Part shown: positions 52,070 through 60,338 of the stretch, piece by piece | Layout of the letters: the number at the start of each line of letters is the position of its first letter | Numbering within the stretch: the first letter of the stretch is position 1 | Assembly (NCBI GenBank): GCA_030813035.1 | Contig: JAUSTV010000016.1 | Direction: 5' to 3' (one strand) | From: Bacillus_BA fengqiuensis | GTDB lineage: Bacteria > Bacillota > Bacilli > Bacillales > Bacillaceae_H | Length of the DNA: 64,000 nucleotides | Notes under the pieces: model-generated | What the model was told of the DNA's origin: nothing | Databases searched by the model: none | The model's input: only the letters and a program-made list of their open reading frames with translations | Position numbers and translations under genes: made by a program

Positions 52070-53272
52070 ATGAATCCAGTAATCGGTCTGGATGTTTCAA
52101 AAGGGGAAAGTCAGGTTCAAGCATTTTTAGATAAAGGAAAGCCATATGGAAAGAGTTTTAGCGTATCACACACGACTGAGGGACTAGATACCTTACTTCA
52201 TTTTTTGAAAGTGGTAGAAAATGAGGCTGGTATGAAACCAAGTGTCATATTAGAATCGACGGGACATTATCATACTCCTGTCATTCAGTTTTTAGAGGAA
52301 CAGAATTACTTATATATTATGGTCAATCCCTTACTGTCTTATCAGGCAAAAAAGTCAAGTTTACGAAAGGTGAAAACAGATGAAATCGATGCTTTTCGTT
52401 TAGGTGAACTGTATTACAAGGAAGAGTTTGAGCCTTATAAGAAAAGGGGTATTCAACTTTTAAACCTCCGTCATCTTACGAGGCAACATGAAACACTTAC
52501 AGGTCTATATGTCCAAGCTAAGTTGCAGTTTCATGCGATTTTAGATCAAGTATTTCCTGAATATAAAGGGGTATTTGGAGATTTGTATTCAAAGGTTTCC
52601 CTAAACACACTCCTGGAATTTAATACGTCAGAATCTGTGGTACAGGCCGGAGAAAATCAGGTAACCGATAAAATAGCCAGTTTATGTATGAGTCGTTCGG
52701 AACGTTGGGCACAAGAAAGAGCAAAGAAACTTTATGAAGCAGCTCAGCGTAACCCATTTAAGAGCATAGTCTATCAAAGTCATTTGATCAGCCTTGAAAT
52801 GTATATTCAACTGCTTCTCCAATACCAAGAGCATCTAGCCAAGCTGGATGATCAAATAGATGCCCTGGCAGGAGAAATAGAAGAATATAAGATTATCCAG
52901 TCGATCCCCGGTATCGGAGAGAAAATCGCGGCAACGATTATTTCTGAAATTGGAGAGATCGAACGGTTTAATCACCCTAAAAAATTGGTTGCCTTCTCTG
53001 GAATCGATCCAAGTGTACATTCGTCGGGAAAATTTACAGCGACAATCAATCGGATCACCAAGAGAGGTTCGAGCAGATTGCGTCATGCCTTATATATGGC
53101 TGTTCTCTGTGGGATTAGATCCTCACGCAATAAGAAACTAAAAGAGTTTTATGATCGAAAGCGAGAGGAAGGAAAGCCTTTTAAAGTAGCCGTGATTGCG
53201 TGTGCAAATAAGCTTCTTCATTGGATTTACGCCTTACTAAAACGCAAAGAGACTTCCCTAGATTTAGCATAA
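52070..53272 (+). CDS. IS110-family transposase (DEDD recombinase)
   Basis: 400-residue recombinase. The N-terminal RuvC-like DEDD domain starts NPVIGLDVSKGES, with ILESTGHYH and KVKTDEIDAFRLGELYY carrying the acidic residues. A helical middle part is followed by the Transposase_20 domain (IQSIPGIGEKIAATIISEIGEIERF, KLVAFSGIDPSVHSSGKF) with the conserved serine region near ITKRGSSRLRHALY. It is complete and intact. GGAGAGGAAGAG precedes the ATG. It belongs to the IS110 group rather than IS1111, as the long non-coding segment is upstream. The terminator at 53297 closes the element or lies just outside. Confidence 0.95.
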   Translation: MNPVIGLDVSKGESQVQAFLDKGKPYGKSFSVSHTTEGLDTLLHFLKVVENEAGMKPSVILESTGHYHTPVIQFLEEQNYLYIMVNPLLSYQAKKSSLRKVKTDEIDAFRLGELYYKEEFEPYKKRGIQLLNLRHLTRQHETLTGLYVQAKLQFHAILDQVFPEYKGVFGDLYSKVSLNTLLEFNTSESVVQAGENQVTDKIASLCMSRSERWAQERAKKLYEAAQRNPFKSIVYQSHLISLEMYIQLLLQYQEHLAKLDDQIDALAGEIEEYKIIQSIPGIGEKIAATIISEIGEIERFNHPKKLVAFSGIDPSVHSSGKFTATINRITKRGSSRLRHALYMAVLCGIRSSRNKKLKEFYDRKREEGKPFKVAVIACANKLLHWIYALLKRKETSLDLA

Positions 53273-53296
53273 GAGAAAGCATTCGGTAATAAAAGA

Positions 53297-53329
53297 AAAA
53301 CCTTCCAGTATGAATAAGGAAGGTTATTT
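53297..53329 (+). terminator. Intrinsic terminator after IS110 transposase
   Basis: AACCTTCC / GGAAGGTT stem with 11-base loop and TATTT tail. Confidence 0.7.
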
Positions 53330-53660
53330 GGCATGAACATTTTTAGTATATCACTTTATTTGTAAGATTTTTATTGAAAAATGTTGACATCCTATTAGCT
53401 GGTTTAGATTTATCATTTAAATGTATGAAATAAAACTCCACCCATCCTTTCTTTTTGACTATTTAATAACATAAACCTTTATCCTCCTCTCCCCAAGCCA
53501 GCATACCGCGATCGAACTGATTTCATTTACCACTCAGAAAAACTTTTAAATAAAATTATGTTCTAAATGAAAAATAATGAAAATGATCGGCTATAGGATG
53601 AAATAACAGACGAGCTTCTACTTCACCATCGTCTGGATCAAGGATGTGCAAGCTGTAAAG

Positions 53661-53748
53661 ATTTGTTGCAGTTAGCATAAAATTTTTGCGGTATTATGCA
53701 AATTTCTTAAACAGTACGCCAAATATTTTTGCGCTTTTATGTAAATTT
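53661..53748 (+). promoter_or_regulatory. Tandem palindromic operator/enhancer sites upstream of pdxS
   Basis: Two 24-base copies of ATTTTTGCG-N-T-TTATG-AAATTT at 53682-53705 and 53725-53748 are identical except for a few central positions. A weaker third copy overlaps 53661-53685. Each is an imperfect palindrome (AAATTT-TTGC...GCAA-ATTT). Start-to-start distance is 43 bases, about four helical turns. They lie 27-115 bases upstream of a -24/-12 promoter, as enhancer sites of a sigma-54 activator would. The rest of the 53330-53660 gap shows no gene. Confidence 0.6.
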
Positions 53749-53774
53749 ACGTTAATCTTCCCTTCTGTTGTATA

Positions 53775-53790
53775 TGGCATGGAAGTTGCA
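53775..53790 (+). promoter_or_regulatory. Sigma-54 (-24/-12) promoter of pdxS
   Basis: TGGCAT-N5-TTGCA, matching the -24/-12 elements of the promoter at 5811. It is 52 bases upstream of the start codon. Two direct copies of TTGA-AATCAA follow immediately before the ribosome binding site. Confidence 0.75.
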
Positions 53791-53841
53791 TAATAAATTA
53801 ATTGAGAATCAATTGAAAATCAATTATGGAGGGAAATAACA

Positions 53842-54726
53842 ATGATGAGAAATGGAACAGATCGTGTCAAACGTGGGATGGCAGAAATGCAAAAAGGCGG
53901 CGTCATTATGGACGTAGTCAATGCAGAACAAGCAAAGATTGCAGAAGCGGCAGGAGCAGTAGCCGTTATGGCGTTAGAGCGTGTTCCGGCTGACATTCGT
54001 GCAGCAGGCGGCGTTGCCCGTATGGCAGATCCTACAATTGTAGAAGAAGTGATCAATGCAGTGTCCATTCCTGTTATGGCTAAAGCGCGTATCGGCCATA
54101 TTGTAGAAGCTCGTGTGTTAGAAGCTCTAGGTGTTGATTATATTGATGAAAGTGAAGTCCTAACACCGGCGGATGAGGAATTTCACCTTAATAAAAGTAC
54201 ATTCACTGTTCCGTTTGTTTGTGGCTGCCGTGATTTAGGAGAAGCTGCACGTCGTATTGGCGAAGGTGCTTCTATGCTGCGTACAAAAGGTGAACCAGGT
54301 ACAGGAAATATTGTAGAAGCCGTTCGTCATATGCGTAAAGTAAATGCACAGGTGCGTAAAGTAGTGGGGATGAACGAAGACGAGCTTATGACAGAAGCGA
54401 AACTTTTAGGTGCGCCTTATGAATTATTGCTTCAAATTAAAAGAGAAGGCCGTTTACCGGTGGTCAACTTTGCGGCTGGTGGTGTGGCAACGCCGGCTGA
54501 TGCTGCGCTCATGATGCAATTAGGTGCAGACGGCGTTTTCGTTGGTTCTGGTATCTTTAAATCAGAAAACCCAGAAAAATTTGCTCGTGCCATTGTCGAG
54601 GCAACGACTCATTATGAAGACTATGAGTTAATTGCCCAGCTTTCTAAAGGTTTAGGAACAGCGATGAAAGGAATAGAGATTTCAACAATATTACCAGAAC
54701 ATCGTATGCAGGAACGTGGTTGGTAA
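53842..54726 (+). CDS. pdxS: Pyridoxal 5'-phosphate synthase subunit PdxS, without adjacent pdxT
   Basis: 294-residue synthase subunit of the ribose-5-phosphate/glyceraldehyde-3-phosphate-dependent PLP pathway, nearly colinear with B. subtilis PdxS. Both active-site lysines are present (MAKARIGHIVEARVL, Lys 81; MLRTKGEPGTG, Lys 149). It ends QERGW as usual. The glutaminase subunit gene pdxT, normally next to it, is absent; ferredoxin follows instead. The upstream sigma-54-type promoter is also not the standard constitutive control. So it is either a second, regulated PdxS that shares PdxT or uses free ammonia, or a relocated single copy. GGAGGG precedes the ATG. Confidence 0.96.
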   Translation: MMRNGTDRVKRGMAEMQKGGVIMDVVNAEQAKIAEAAGAVAVMALERVPADIRAAGGVARMADPTIVEEVINAVSIPVMAKARIGHIVEARVLEALGVDYIDESEVLTPADEEFHLNKSTFTVPFVCGCRDLGEAARRIGEGASMLRTKGEPGTGNIVEAVRHMRKVNAQVRKVVGMNEDELMTEAKLLGAPYELLLQIKREGRLPVVNFAAGGVATPADAALMMQLGADGVFVGSGIFKSENPEKFARAIVEATTHYEDYELIAQLSKGLGTAMKGIEISTILPEHRMQERGW

Positions 54727-54938
54727 AACTTTAGTCCAGTCCGGTGCAAAGAGGAGATATCTTGAAAGATTCATAAGGATTCCTCAAAGGATCGAGATTT
54801 AAAACGGACCTTTCTAGAATACATGTTACTTTTCCATGCTTCATACATATTCCTATAGGATTGACCGTATAAGCAGATTGGGTTTTGTTGATTTATTCCA
54901 GTTATATTGAAGCGACAAAAAATAGAAGGAGGCTAATT

Positions 54939-55187
54939 ATGCCTAAATACACAATTGTTGATAAAGAAACCTGCATTGCATGCGGTGCATGTGGAGCCAC
55001 TGCACCAGATCTTTATGATTATGACGATGAGGGCGTTGCATTTGTCATATTAGATAATAATCAAGGCGTTGTTGAAGTGCCTGAAGAATTAGAAGATGAT
55101 ATGGTAGATGCATTCGAAGGGTGCCCAACTGATTCCATTCGTGTAGCTGATGAAAAGTTTGATGGGGATTCTAACAAATTTCAATAA
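54939..55187 (+). CDS. fer: Ferredoxin, single [4Fe-4S]
   Basis: 82-residue electron carrier of the Bacillus Fer type. Cys 12, 15 and 18 in CIACGACGATAPD and a fourth in FEGCPTDSI bind one [4Fe-4S] cluster. The rest is acidic. ATG 54939 follows AGAAGGAGG; the upstream codons in frame are not conserved-looking. It lies 212 bases after pdxS, so it probably has its own promoter; a link with pdxS is only positional. Confidence 0.95.
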   Translation: MPKYTIVDKETCIACGACGATAPDLYDYDDEGVAFVILDNNQGVVEVPEELEDDMVDAFEGCPTDSIRVADEKFDGDSNKFQ

Positions 55188-55268
55188 TATAAAGCTATTT
55201 TATAAACGCTTACGGATGAGTGGGAGCTATAAAGTAATCGGTTGGTTTTTGAAAGGGGATTAAGGGTT

Positions 55269-55631
55269 ATGCAAATGTTGAATACCGTAATTGTTACAGG
55301 ATATGCAAAAGCTCCACAGGGAACTTCCATGTATGAAATGTATAAGCATGCAGGGATTGTACTGGAAGTGGAACTGAAAGAACATAAAATCGTCGGCGCC
55401 GAATTCACATTCGTAACAGAGTTAACCAAAAATTATTTTCAAAAACTGCTGATAGGTTACTGTCTCAAAGACGGGGTGGAGCCGTTGATCGAACGAATTC
55501 AAAGTTTTTATTTTGCTCCATCTCAACAAGCGATTATTGTGGCTCTTCAAGCTGCAGTCCAACGTTACTGGGATAATGTAAATCAAAAGGGCTGCGATGC
55601 AAAAATAATTTCCCAAAAACATGGGGCATGA
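55269..55631 (+). CDS. DUF3870 family protein
   Basis: 120 residues matching the small DUF3870 family (TVIVTGYAKAPQGTSMYEMYKHAGIVLEVE, then GAEFTFVTELTKNYFQKLLIGY, LIERIQSFYFAPSQQAIIVALQ). It probably forms a compact alpha/beta fold. I know no established function. ATG 55269 with AAGGG upstream is the most probable start; another ATG lies six bases further on. Same direction as ferredoxin but separated by 81 bases. Confidence 0.75.
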   Translation: MQMLNTVIVTGYAKAPQGTSMYEMYKHAGIVLEVELKEHKIVGAEFTFVTELTKNYFQKLLIGYCLKDGVEPLIERIQSFYFAPSQQAIIVALQAAVQRYWDNVNQKGCDAKIISQKHGA

Positions 55632-55703
55632 AATTTTTTTAACTGCTTCATAGTCGGGAATTAAATCGGCTATGTTAGTCTGTGTTCCTTTATTCGGGCT
55701 TTT

Positions 55704-55789
55704 ACGGGCAGTTATACCCCGCTTAGACTTCTTCGATTTCTCTCAAGTCTTGAAGTGGGGGGCTTACTGCCCGTTAATGCGGGATAAAT
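55704..55789. mobile_element. Solo palindromic end of an IS200/IS605-like element (PATE/MITE-like)
   Basis: Nested inverted repeats ACGGGCAGT / ACTGCCCGT, CCCC / GGGG and AGACTT / AAGTCT form one stem of about 70 bases. It is followed by CTGCCCGTTAATGCGGGA and TAAAT (55767-55789). The same 23 bases, one mismatch, occur inverted at the presumed element end at 63841-63863. No transposase or tnpB is attached here. Confidence 0.5.
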
Positions 55790-55833
55790 CTAAAAAATTG
55801 GTAAAAATAATCGCATATTACCCCTTTTGTTGA

Positions 55834-55871
55834 AAAAGCATCTGCTTCCACCCGAGCAGATGCTTTTTTTT
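55834..55871 (+). terminator. Intrinsic terminator
   Basis: AAAAGCATCTGCT / AGCAGATGCTTTT stem with T8. It lies in the 440-base gap between the DUF3870 gene and truA and ends transcription coming from the left. Confidence 0.88.
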
Positions 55872-56075
55872 GATGAGTTTCTTCCATCCGATAAAAGCAA
55901 ATCGTCAAAATGGCTAATGTGTCTGCAAGATATGGTAATATGGTTTTAACGGGCATTTTCTTGACCATGCTGGTGGAGAGTGGGAATAAACCTCTACTAA
56001 CAGGAGTTGTGTGGGAGAAATCAAATCCTATTAAGATGTTTCCGTTTGTAGAACGATTAAAGTAAGGAGAAAGCA

Positions 56076-56810
56076 ATGAATAATTATAAATTGGTCATTC
56101 AATATGACGGCGGCCGTTATAAGGGCTGGCAGCGGCTCGGTAATAGTGACAATACCGTTCAGGGTAAAATAGAAAATGTATTATCAGAAATGGTAGGGAG
56201 AAAAATCGAAATAATTGGAAGCAGCAGAACGGATGCGGGGGTTCATGCTCTTGCTCAAGTAGCCAATTTTAAAATCAGTGAGAATTTCACCGAATCGGAA
56301 GTTATGAACTATTTGAATAGATATTTACCCCATGATATCAGCGTTGTGGACGTTGCGTTAGTTCATGAACGTTTTCATGCCCGATATAATGCCAAGGACA
56401 AAACGTATGTGTATCGGATTTGGAACAAAGAATACACGAATCCTTTTATGCGAAAGTACAGTATGCACGTGGAGAAAACGCTGAATATTGAAGAAATGAA
56501 AAAAGCATGTCAACATTTTATAGGTGAATACGATTTTACTGCCTTTTCAAATGCCAAGTCTAAGAAAAAGTCCATGGTGCGTAAAATATATTCGATTGAT
56601 ATGGAAGAAAATGAGGGTTTCATCCAAATTAGAGTAAGAGGTAATGGATTTCTGTATAATATGGTTAGAAAGATTGTCGGAACGTTGATAAAAGTGGGGT
56701 TGGGTGAAATGGAAGCAGAAGCCATCCCGAAAATCATACAATCAAAAGAACGTGACCAGGCCGGTTTCGCGGAAGCAGGCGGGCTGCACTTAGAAAAGAT
56801 TGATTTCTAG
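56076..56810 (+). CDS. truA: tRNA pseudouridine synthase A (TruA) paralogue
   Basis: 244-residue pseudouridine synthase that modifies positions 38-40 of tRNA anticodon stems. The catalytic Asp is in SSRTDAGVHALAQ near residue 52. The supporting blocks YDGGRYKGWQR, FHARYNAKDKTYVYRIW and GNGFLYNMVRKIVGTLI are intact. Housekeeping truA in Bacillaceae is in the ribosomal-protein cluster with the energy-coupling transporter genes. This copy is outside that setting and is therefore likely a second one. AAGGAGAAAGC precedes the ATG. Confidence 0.92.
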   Translation: MNNYKLVIQYDGGRYKGWQRLGNSDNTVQGKIENVLSEMVGRKIEIIGSSRTDAGVHALAQVANFKISENFTESEVMNYLNRYLPHDISVVDVALVHERFHARYNAKDKTYVYRIWNKEYTNPFMRKYSMHVEKTLNIEEMKKACQHFIGEYDFTAFSNAKSKKKSMVRKIYSIDMEENEGFIQIRVRGNGFLYNMVRKIVGTLIKVGLGEMEAEAIPKIIQSKERDQAGFAEAGGLHLEKIDF

Positions 56811-56974
56811 ACATTTATGAGTGCACGCACTTTCGTAATGGTGTTGCATAAAAAATAACGCAGTAAGACAGCTATACAAAGAAAAGCCGTTAGATTCATC
56901 ATGAACCTAATGGTTTTTTCATGCAATCTTAATAACAGCAGCACATACGTCCTCAGGAAGGAGCGAGCGGGCAT

Positions 56975-59900
56975 TTGAATATAACGCTCAATCAAAAAAT
57001 CATTAAAGAACTGTGCGGCACAGTCTCCTTCAAAAGAGGGGACGCTTTTTGCCGCGCCAATAAAGTAACTTTTGAACATTACAGTTCCGATGCTTGTCAA
57101 GCAACGGTTACAGGAATGGAAGATTTCCAGGTCATCATCGAAAAGGATGGGGATAGCGGCTTTCGTACGACATGCAGCTGCCCTAAGCTAGCTTCCTTTC
57201 AAAAGGATTGCCAGCATATTGCGGCCGTTTTGCTGTCGATTTACGAACATCAACGCCAAGGAACGGTCCCTATTGGTTTAAGCGAACGTCAGTCTGATTC
57301 TTCAGCAAATCAAAAGCTTACAGAAGGTTTGCTGACTCTTTTCCATGATCGGCCTGTACGGTCAAGCGGCCATCAGCTTCACTTTGAAAACAGAAAAGTA
57401 CTCGATGCAGTGTTTACGTGTAAACCTGTCACCATAGCTCAGGGACGGCACATGTTCGGAATAGAAGCCAGGATTGGTCCTACCCATGTGCAACATATAC
57501 GAGATTTTCTGGAGCGAGTGAAAGATGGTAATCCCAGCATGATTTCTGATTCCATCACTTACGAACCGAGCCGCCATTGCTTTCAAAAAGAAACCGATGC
57601 CGTGATTCGTCAGCTTATCCAGGTGATGCATGATGAAAAGGTATATAGGGATGCACTGCCGGACCATTCCGATTATCCTATCGGTTCTCACACGTTGCTC
57701 ATCCCGCCATCTTCTTGGGAACGTCTTATCCCTTCACTCGAAAGAGCCGAGGTGAAGGTGGAGCATGACGGGAACATGTATGACGGCCTTCACCTATCCG
57801 ACGAACCGCTTCCTTTACAGTTTGACTTGGCAAAAGCTGAAGGTAAAGGCTATCAACTAAAAGTCAAAGGATTGAATCGTATGATGGTGTTGAATACATA
57901 TGGGTTTGTTCTATCCGGAGGAAAATTAGTGAAGCTGAAAAATGAGGACTGCCAACGTCTTTCAGAGCTAAAACAGATGCTGGATGCTTCAGGAACGAAT
58001 CAAATTCCGATTCCTCCGGAACAAATAGACTTTTTCTTGGAAAAAGTGGTGCCGGGGTTGAAAAAACTAGGAGATGTCCAAATATCTAAAGCGATTTCCA
58101 GTCAGTTTATGACAACACCGTTGGTTGCCAAGCTATACTTGGATCGAGTGAAAAATCGCCTGCTCGCAGGTCTCGAGTTTCATTACGAAAATATGGTCAT
58201 TAATCCATTGGAAAGCCGCGAATCCAGGGCAGGTTCAGTCATGATTAGGGATATAGAAAAGGAGAATGAGATCCTTCAGTTGATGGAGGACAGCTCGTTT
58301 GCCAAGACGGACGGCGGCTATTTTTTGCATAATGAAGAGTTGGAGTATGAGTTTTTGTACCATGTTGTTCCGAACCTTCAAAAGCTTGTCCAAATCTATG
58401 CAACGACGGCCGTAAGAAACCGGATTTTCAGAGAAAATGCTCGTCCACAAATTAGGGTGAAGGTCAAAAAAGAACGGACCAATTGGCTCGAATTCAAATT
58501 TGAAATGGACGGCATTCCTGACAAACATATACGCGAGGTTCTATTGGCCCTGGAGGAAAAACGGAAGTATTACCGTTTGCGGAACGGTTCGCTGCTTTCA
58601 TTGGAGACAAGGGAATTTGAAGAAATCAAGCGTTTTTTGAATGCACTCCCGGTCCAGAAAGAAGAACTGGAAAGCGGCATAGATGTTCCTGTCATCCAGG
58701 GACTTCAGCTTCTTGATTCACTGGATGACAGCCATACATTCACGTTAGAGGAATCGTTCCGTCAGTTCTTGGAAAACATCCGCAATCCGGGCGGTTTGGA
58801 TTTCGATATACCGAACGGGTTGGAGCCGATATTAAGAGACTATCAAAAATGCGGCTACAAATGGATGAAAACACTTGCCGGATATGGTTTTGGAGGAATT
58901 CTTGCAGATGATATGGGACTTGGCAAAACGCTGCAAAGCATCACGTTCATTCTCTCAGAACTTTCTGACGTCCGTCAAAAGAAGCTCCCAGTTCTTATTG
59001 TTTGTCCATCATCTTTGACGTATAACTGGCTTAGTGAAATCATGAAATTTGCACCGGATGTACAAGCCGTTGTCGTTGATGGCAATAAAACAGAGCGGTT
59101 CAACATTCAGAAAGATGCAATGTGCCAGGATGTTGTCATTACCTCCTATCCGTTGTTGCTTAAAGACATAAAGTGGTTTGAGAAACAAGCTTTTCATACG
59201 GTGTTTTTTGATGAGGCGCAAGCCTTTAAAAATCCCGTGACACAAACAGCCAAAGCGGTAAAGAAGATACAGGCGGATCATCGCTTCGCCCTCACCGGTA
59301 CACCGGTGGAGAATTCACAGGAAGAGCTGTGGTCCCTTTTTCACGTTGTCTTTCCTGAACTATTCGGAGGGTTAAAAGAATACAATAACCTCTCAAGAAA
59401 AACGATTGCCCGGAGAACCCGTCCATTTTTGCTTCGCAGGTTGAAAGAGGATGTACTCTCAGAGCTTCCTGATAAGATCGAGTCCATGGAGTCAGTGGAA
59501 CTGCTTCCGGATCAAAAAAAGTTGTATGCCGCCTATTTGGCGAAGCTGAGAGAGGACACATTAAAGCACCTGGACAAGGATACACTCCGGAAAAACCGCA
59601 TAAAAATCCTGGCCGGTTTAACCCGCCTGAGACAGATTTGCTGTCACCCCGCCTTGTTTGTGGATGGCTATAAAGGAAGCTCAGCAAAATTTGATCAGCT
59701 GCTGCAGATTATTGAGGAATCCAAGCTTTCTGGAAGAAGGGTGCTGGTTTTCTCTCAGTTTACGAAAATGCTTGGGCTCATAGGCAGAGAGTTAACGATT
59801 CAAGGGTTGCCCTTTTTCTATCTGGATGGACAAACGCCTTCAGAAGAACGCGTGGAAATTTGCAATCGATTCAATGCAGGCGAGCGGAATCTATTTCTCA

Positions 59901-60193
59901 TTTCCTTGAAAGCAGGCGGTACAGGCCTCAATCTGACGGGTGCCGATACCGTTATTTTATATGATATTTGGTGGAATCCCGCAGTCGAGGAGCAAGCCGT
60001 TGACCGTGCCCATCGCATGGGCCAGACAAATGCGGTACAGGTCATCAAGCTAGTGGCCCGCGGCACAATCGAAGAAAAAATGAATGAACTGCAAGAGACA
60101 AAGAGACATCTGATTGGAGAAATCATCGAATCCGAGGAGAAAACGCCATCTGCTCTAACGGAAGAGGATATCCGGGAAATATTGATGATTTAG
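56975..60193 (+). CDS. SWIM zinc-finger SNF2 helicase-like protein
   Basis: 1072-residue ATP-dependent DNA translocase. A SWIM zinc finger (CSCPKLASFQKDCQHIAAVLL, about residues 67-85) is followed by a long middle region of the bacterial SNF2 N-terminal type. The SNF2 motor follows: motif I DDMGLGKTLQS near 645, DEAQ box FFDEAQAFKNP near 746, motif III LTGTPVEN, motif V GGTGLNL and motif VI QAVDRAHRMGQ. Start is TTG at 56975 with AAGGAG upstream. Such proteins occur in many Bacillus genomes as single genes; the role, probably in DNA repair or transcription, is not settled. Confidence 0.92.
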   Translation: MNITLNQKIIKELCGTVSFKRGDAFCRANKVTFEHYSSDACQATVTGMEDFQVIIEKDGDSGFRTTCSCPKLASFQKDCQHIAAVLLSIYEHQRQGTVPIGLSERQSDSSANQKLTEGLLTLFHDRPVRSSGHQLHFENRKVLDAVFTCKPVTIAQGRHMFGIEARIGPTHVQHIRDFLERVKDGNPSMISDSITYEPSRHCFQKETDAVIRQLIQVMHDEKVYRDALPDHSDYPIGSHTLLIPPSSWERLIPSLERAEVKVEHDGNMYDGLHLSDEPLPLQFDLAKAEGKGYQLKVKGLNRMMVLNTYGFVLSGGKLVKLKNEDCQRLSELKQMLDASGTNQIPIPPEQIDFFLEKVVPGLKKLGDVQISKAISSQFMTTPLVAKLYLDRVKNRLLAGLEFHYENMVINPLESRESRAGSVMIRDIEKENEILQLMEDSSFAKTDGGYFLHNEELEYEFLYHVVPNLQKLVQIYATTAVRNRIFRENARPQIRVKVKKERTNWLEFKFEMDGIPDKHIREVLLALEEKRKYYRLRNGSLLSLETREFEEIKRFLNALPVQKEELESGIDVPVIQGLQLLDSLDDSHTFTLEESFRQFLENIRNPGGLDFDIPNGLEPILRDYQKCGYKWMKTLAGYGFGGILADDMGLGKTLQSITFILSELSDVRQKKLPVLIVCPSSLTYNWLSEIMKFAPDVQAVVVDGNKTERFNIQKDAMCQDVVITSYPLLLKDIKWFEKQAFHTVFFDEAQAFKNPVTQTAKAVKKIQADHRFALTGTPVENSQEELWSLFHVVFPELFGGLKEYNNLSRKTIARRTRPFLLRRLKEDVLSELPDKIESMESVELLPDQKKLYAAYLAKLREDTLKHLDKDTLRKNRIKILAGLTRLRQICCHPALFVDGYKGSSAKFDQLLQIIEESKLSGRRVLVFSQFTKMLGLIGRELTIQGLPFFYLDGQTPSEERVEICNRFNAGERNLFLISLKAGGTGLNLTGADTVILYDIWWNPAVEEQAVDRAHRMGQTNAVQVIKLVARGTIEEKMNELQETKRHLIGEIIESEEKTPSALTEEDIREILMI

Positions 60194-60338
60194 AAGGAAT
60201 CAGGTACAAAATTAAAAATAAAATCCGATTTGCCCGGCCTTTCAAGTATAATGAACGATAGTCAGATTTTGCATACGATACTGCTTTGTGAGAATCCTAT
60301 ATAGAAGTCGGATAATATAAAAAGAGCGAGGTTCATAC

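Noticed and set aside
59292..59687. 131-codon ORF opposite the SNF2 gene
   Set aside because: Shadow of the conserved helicase motor in the other strand.
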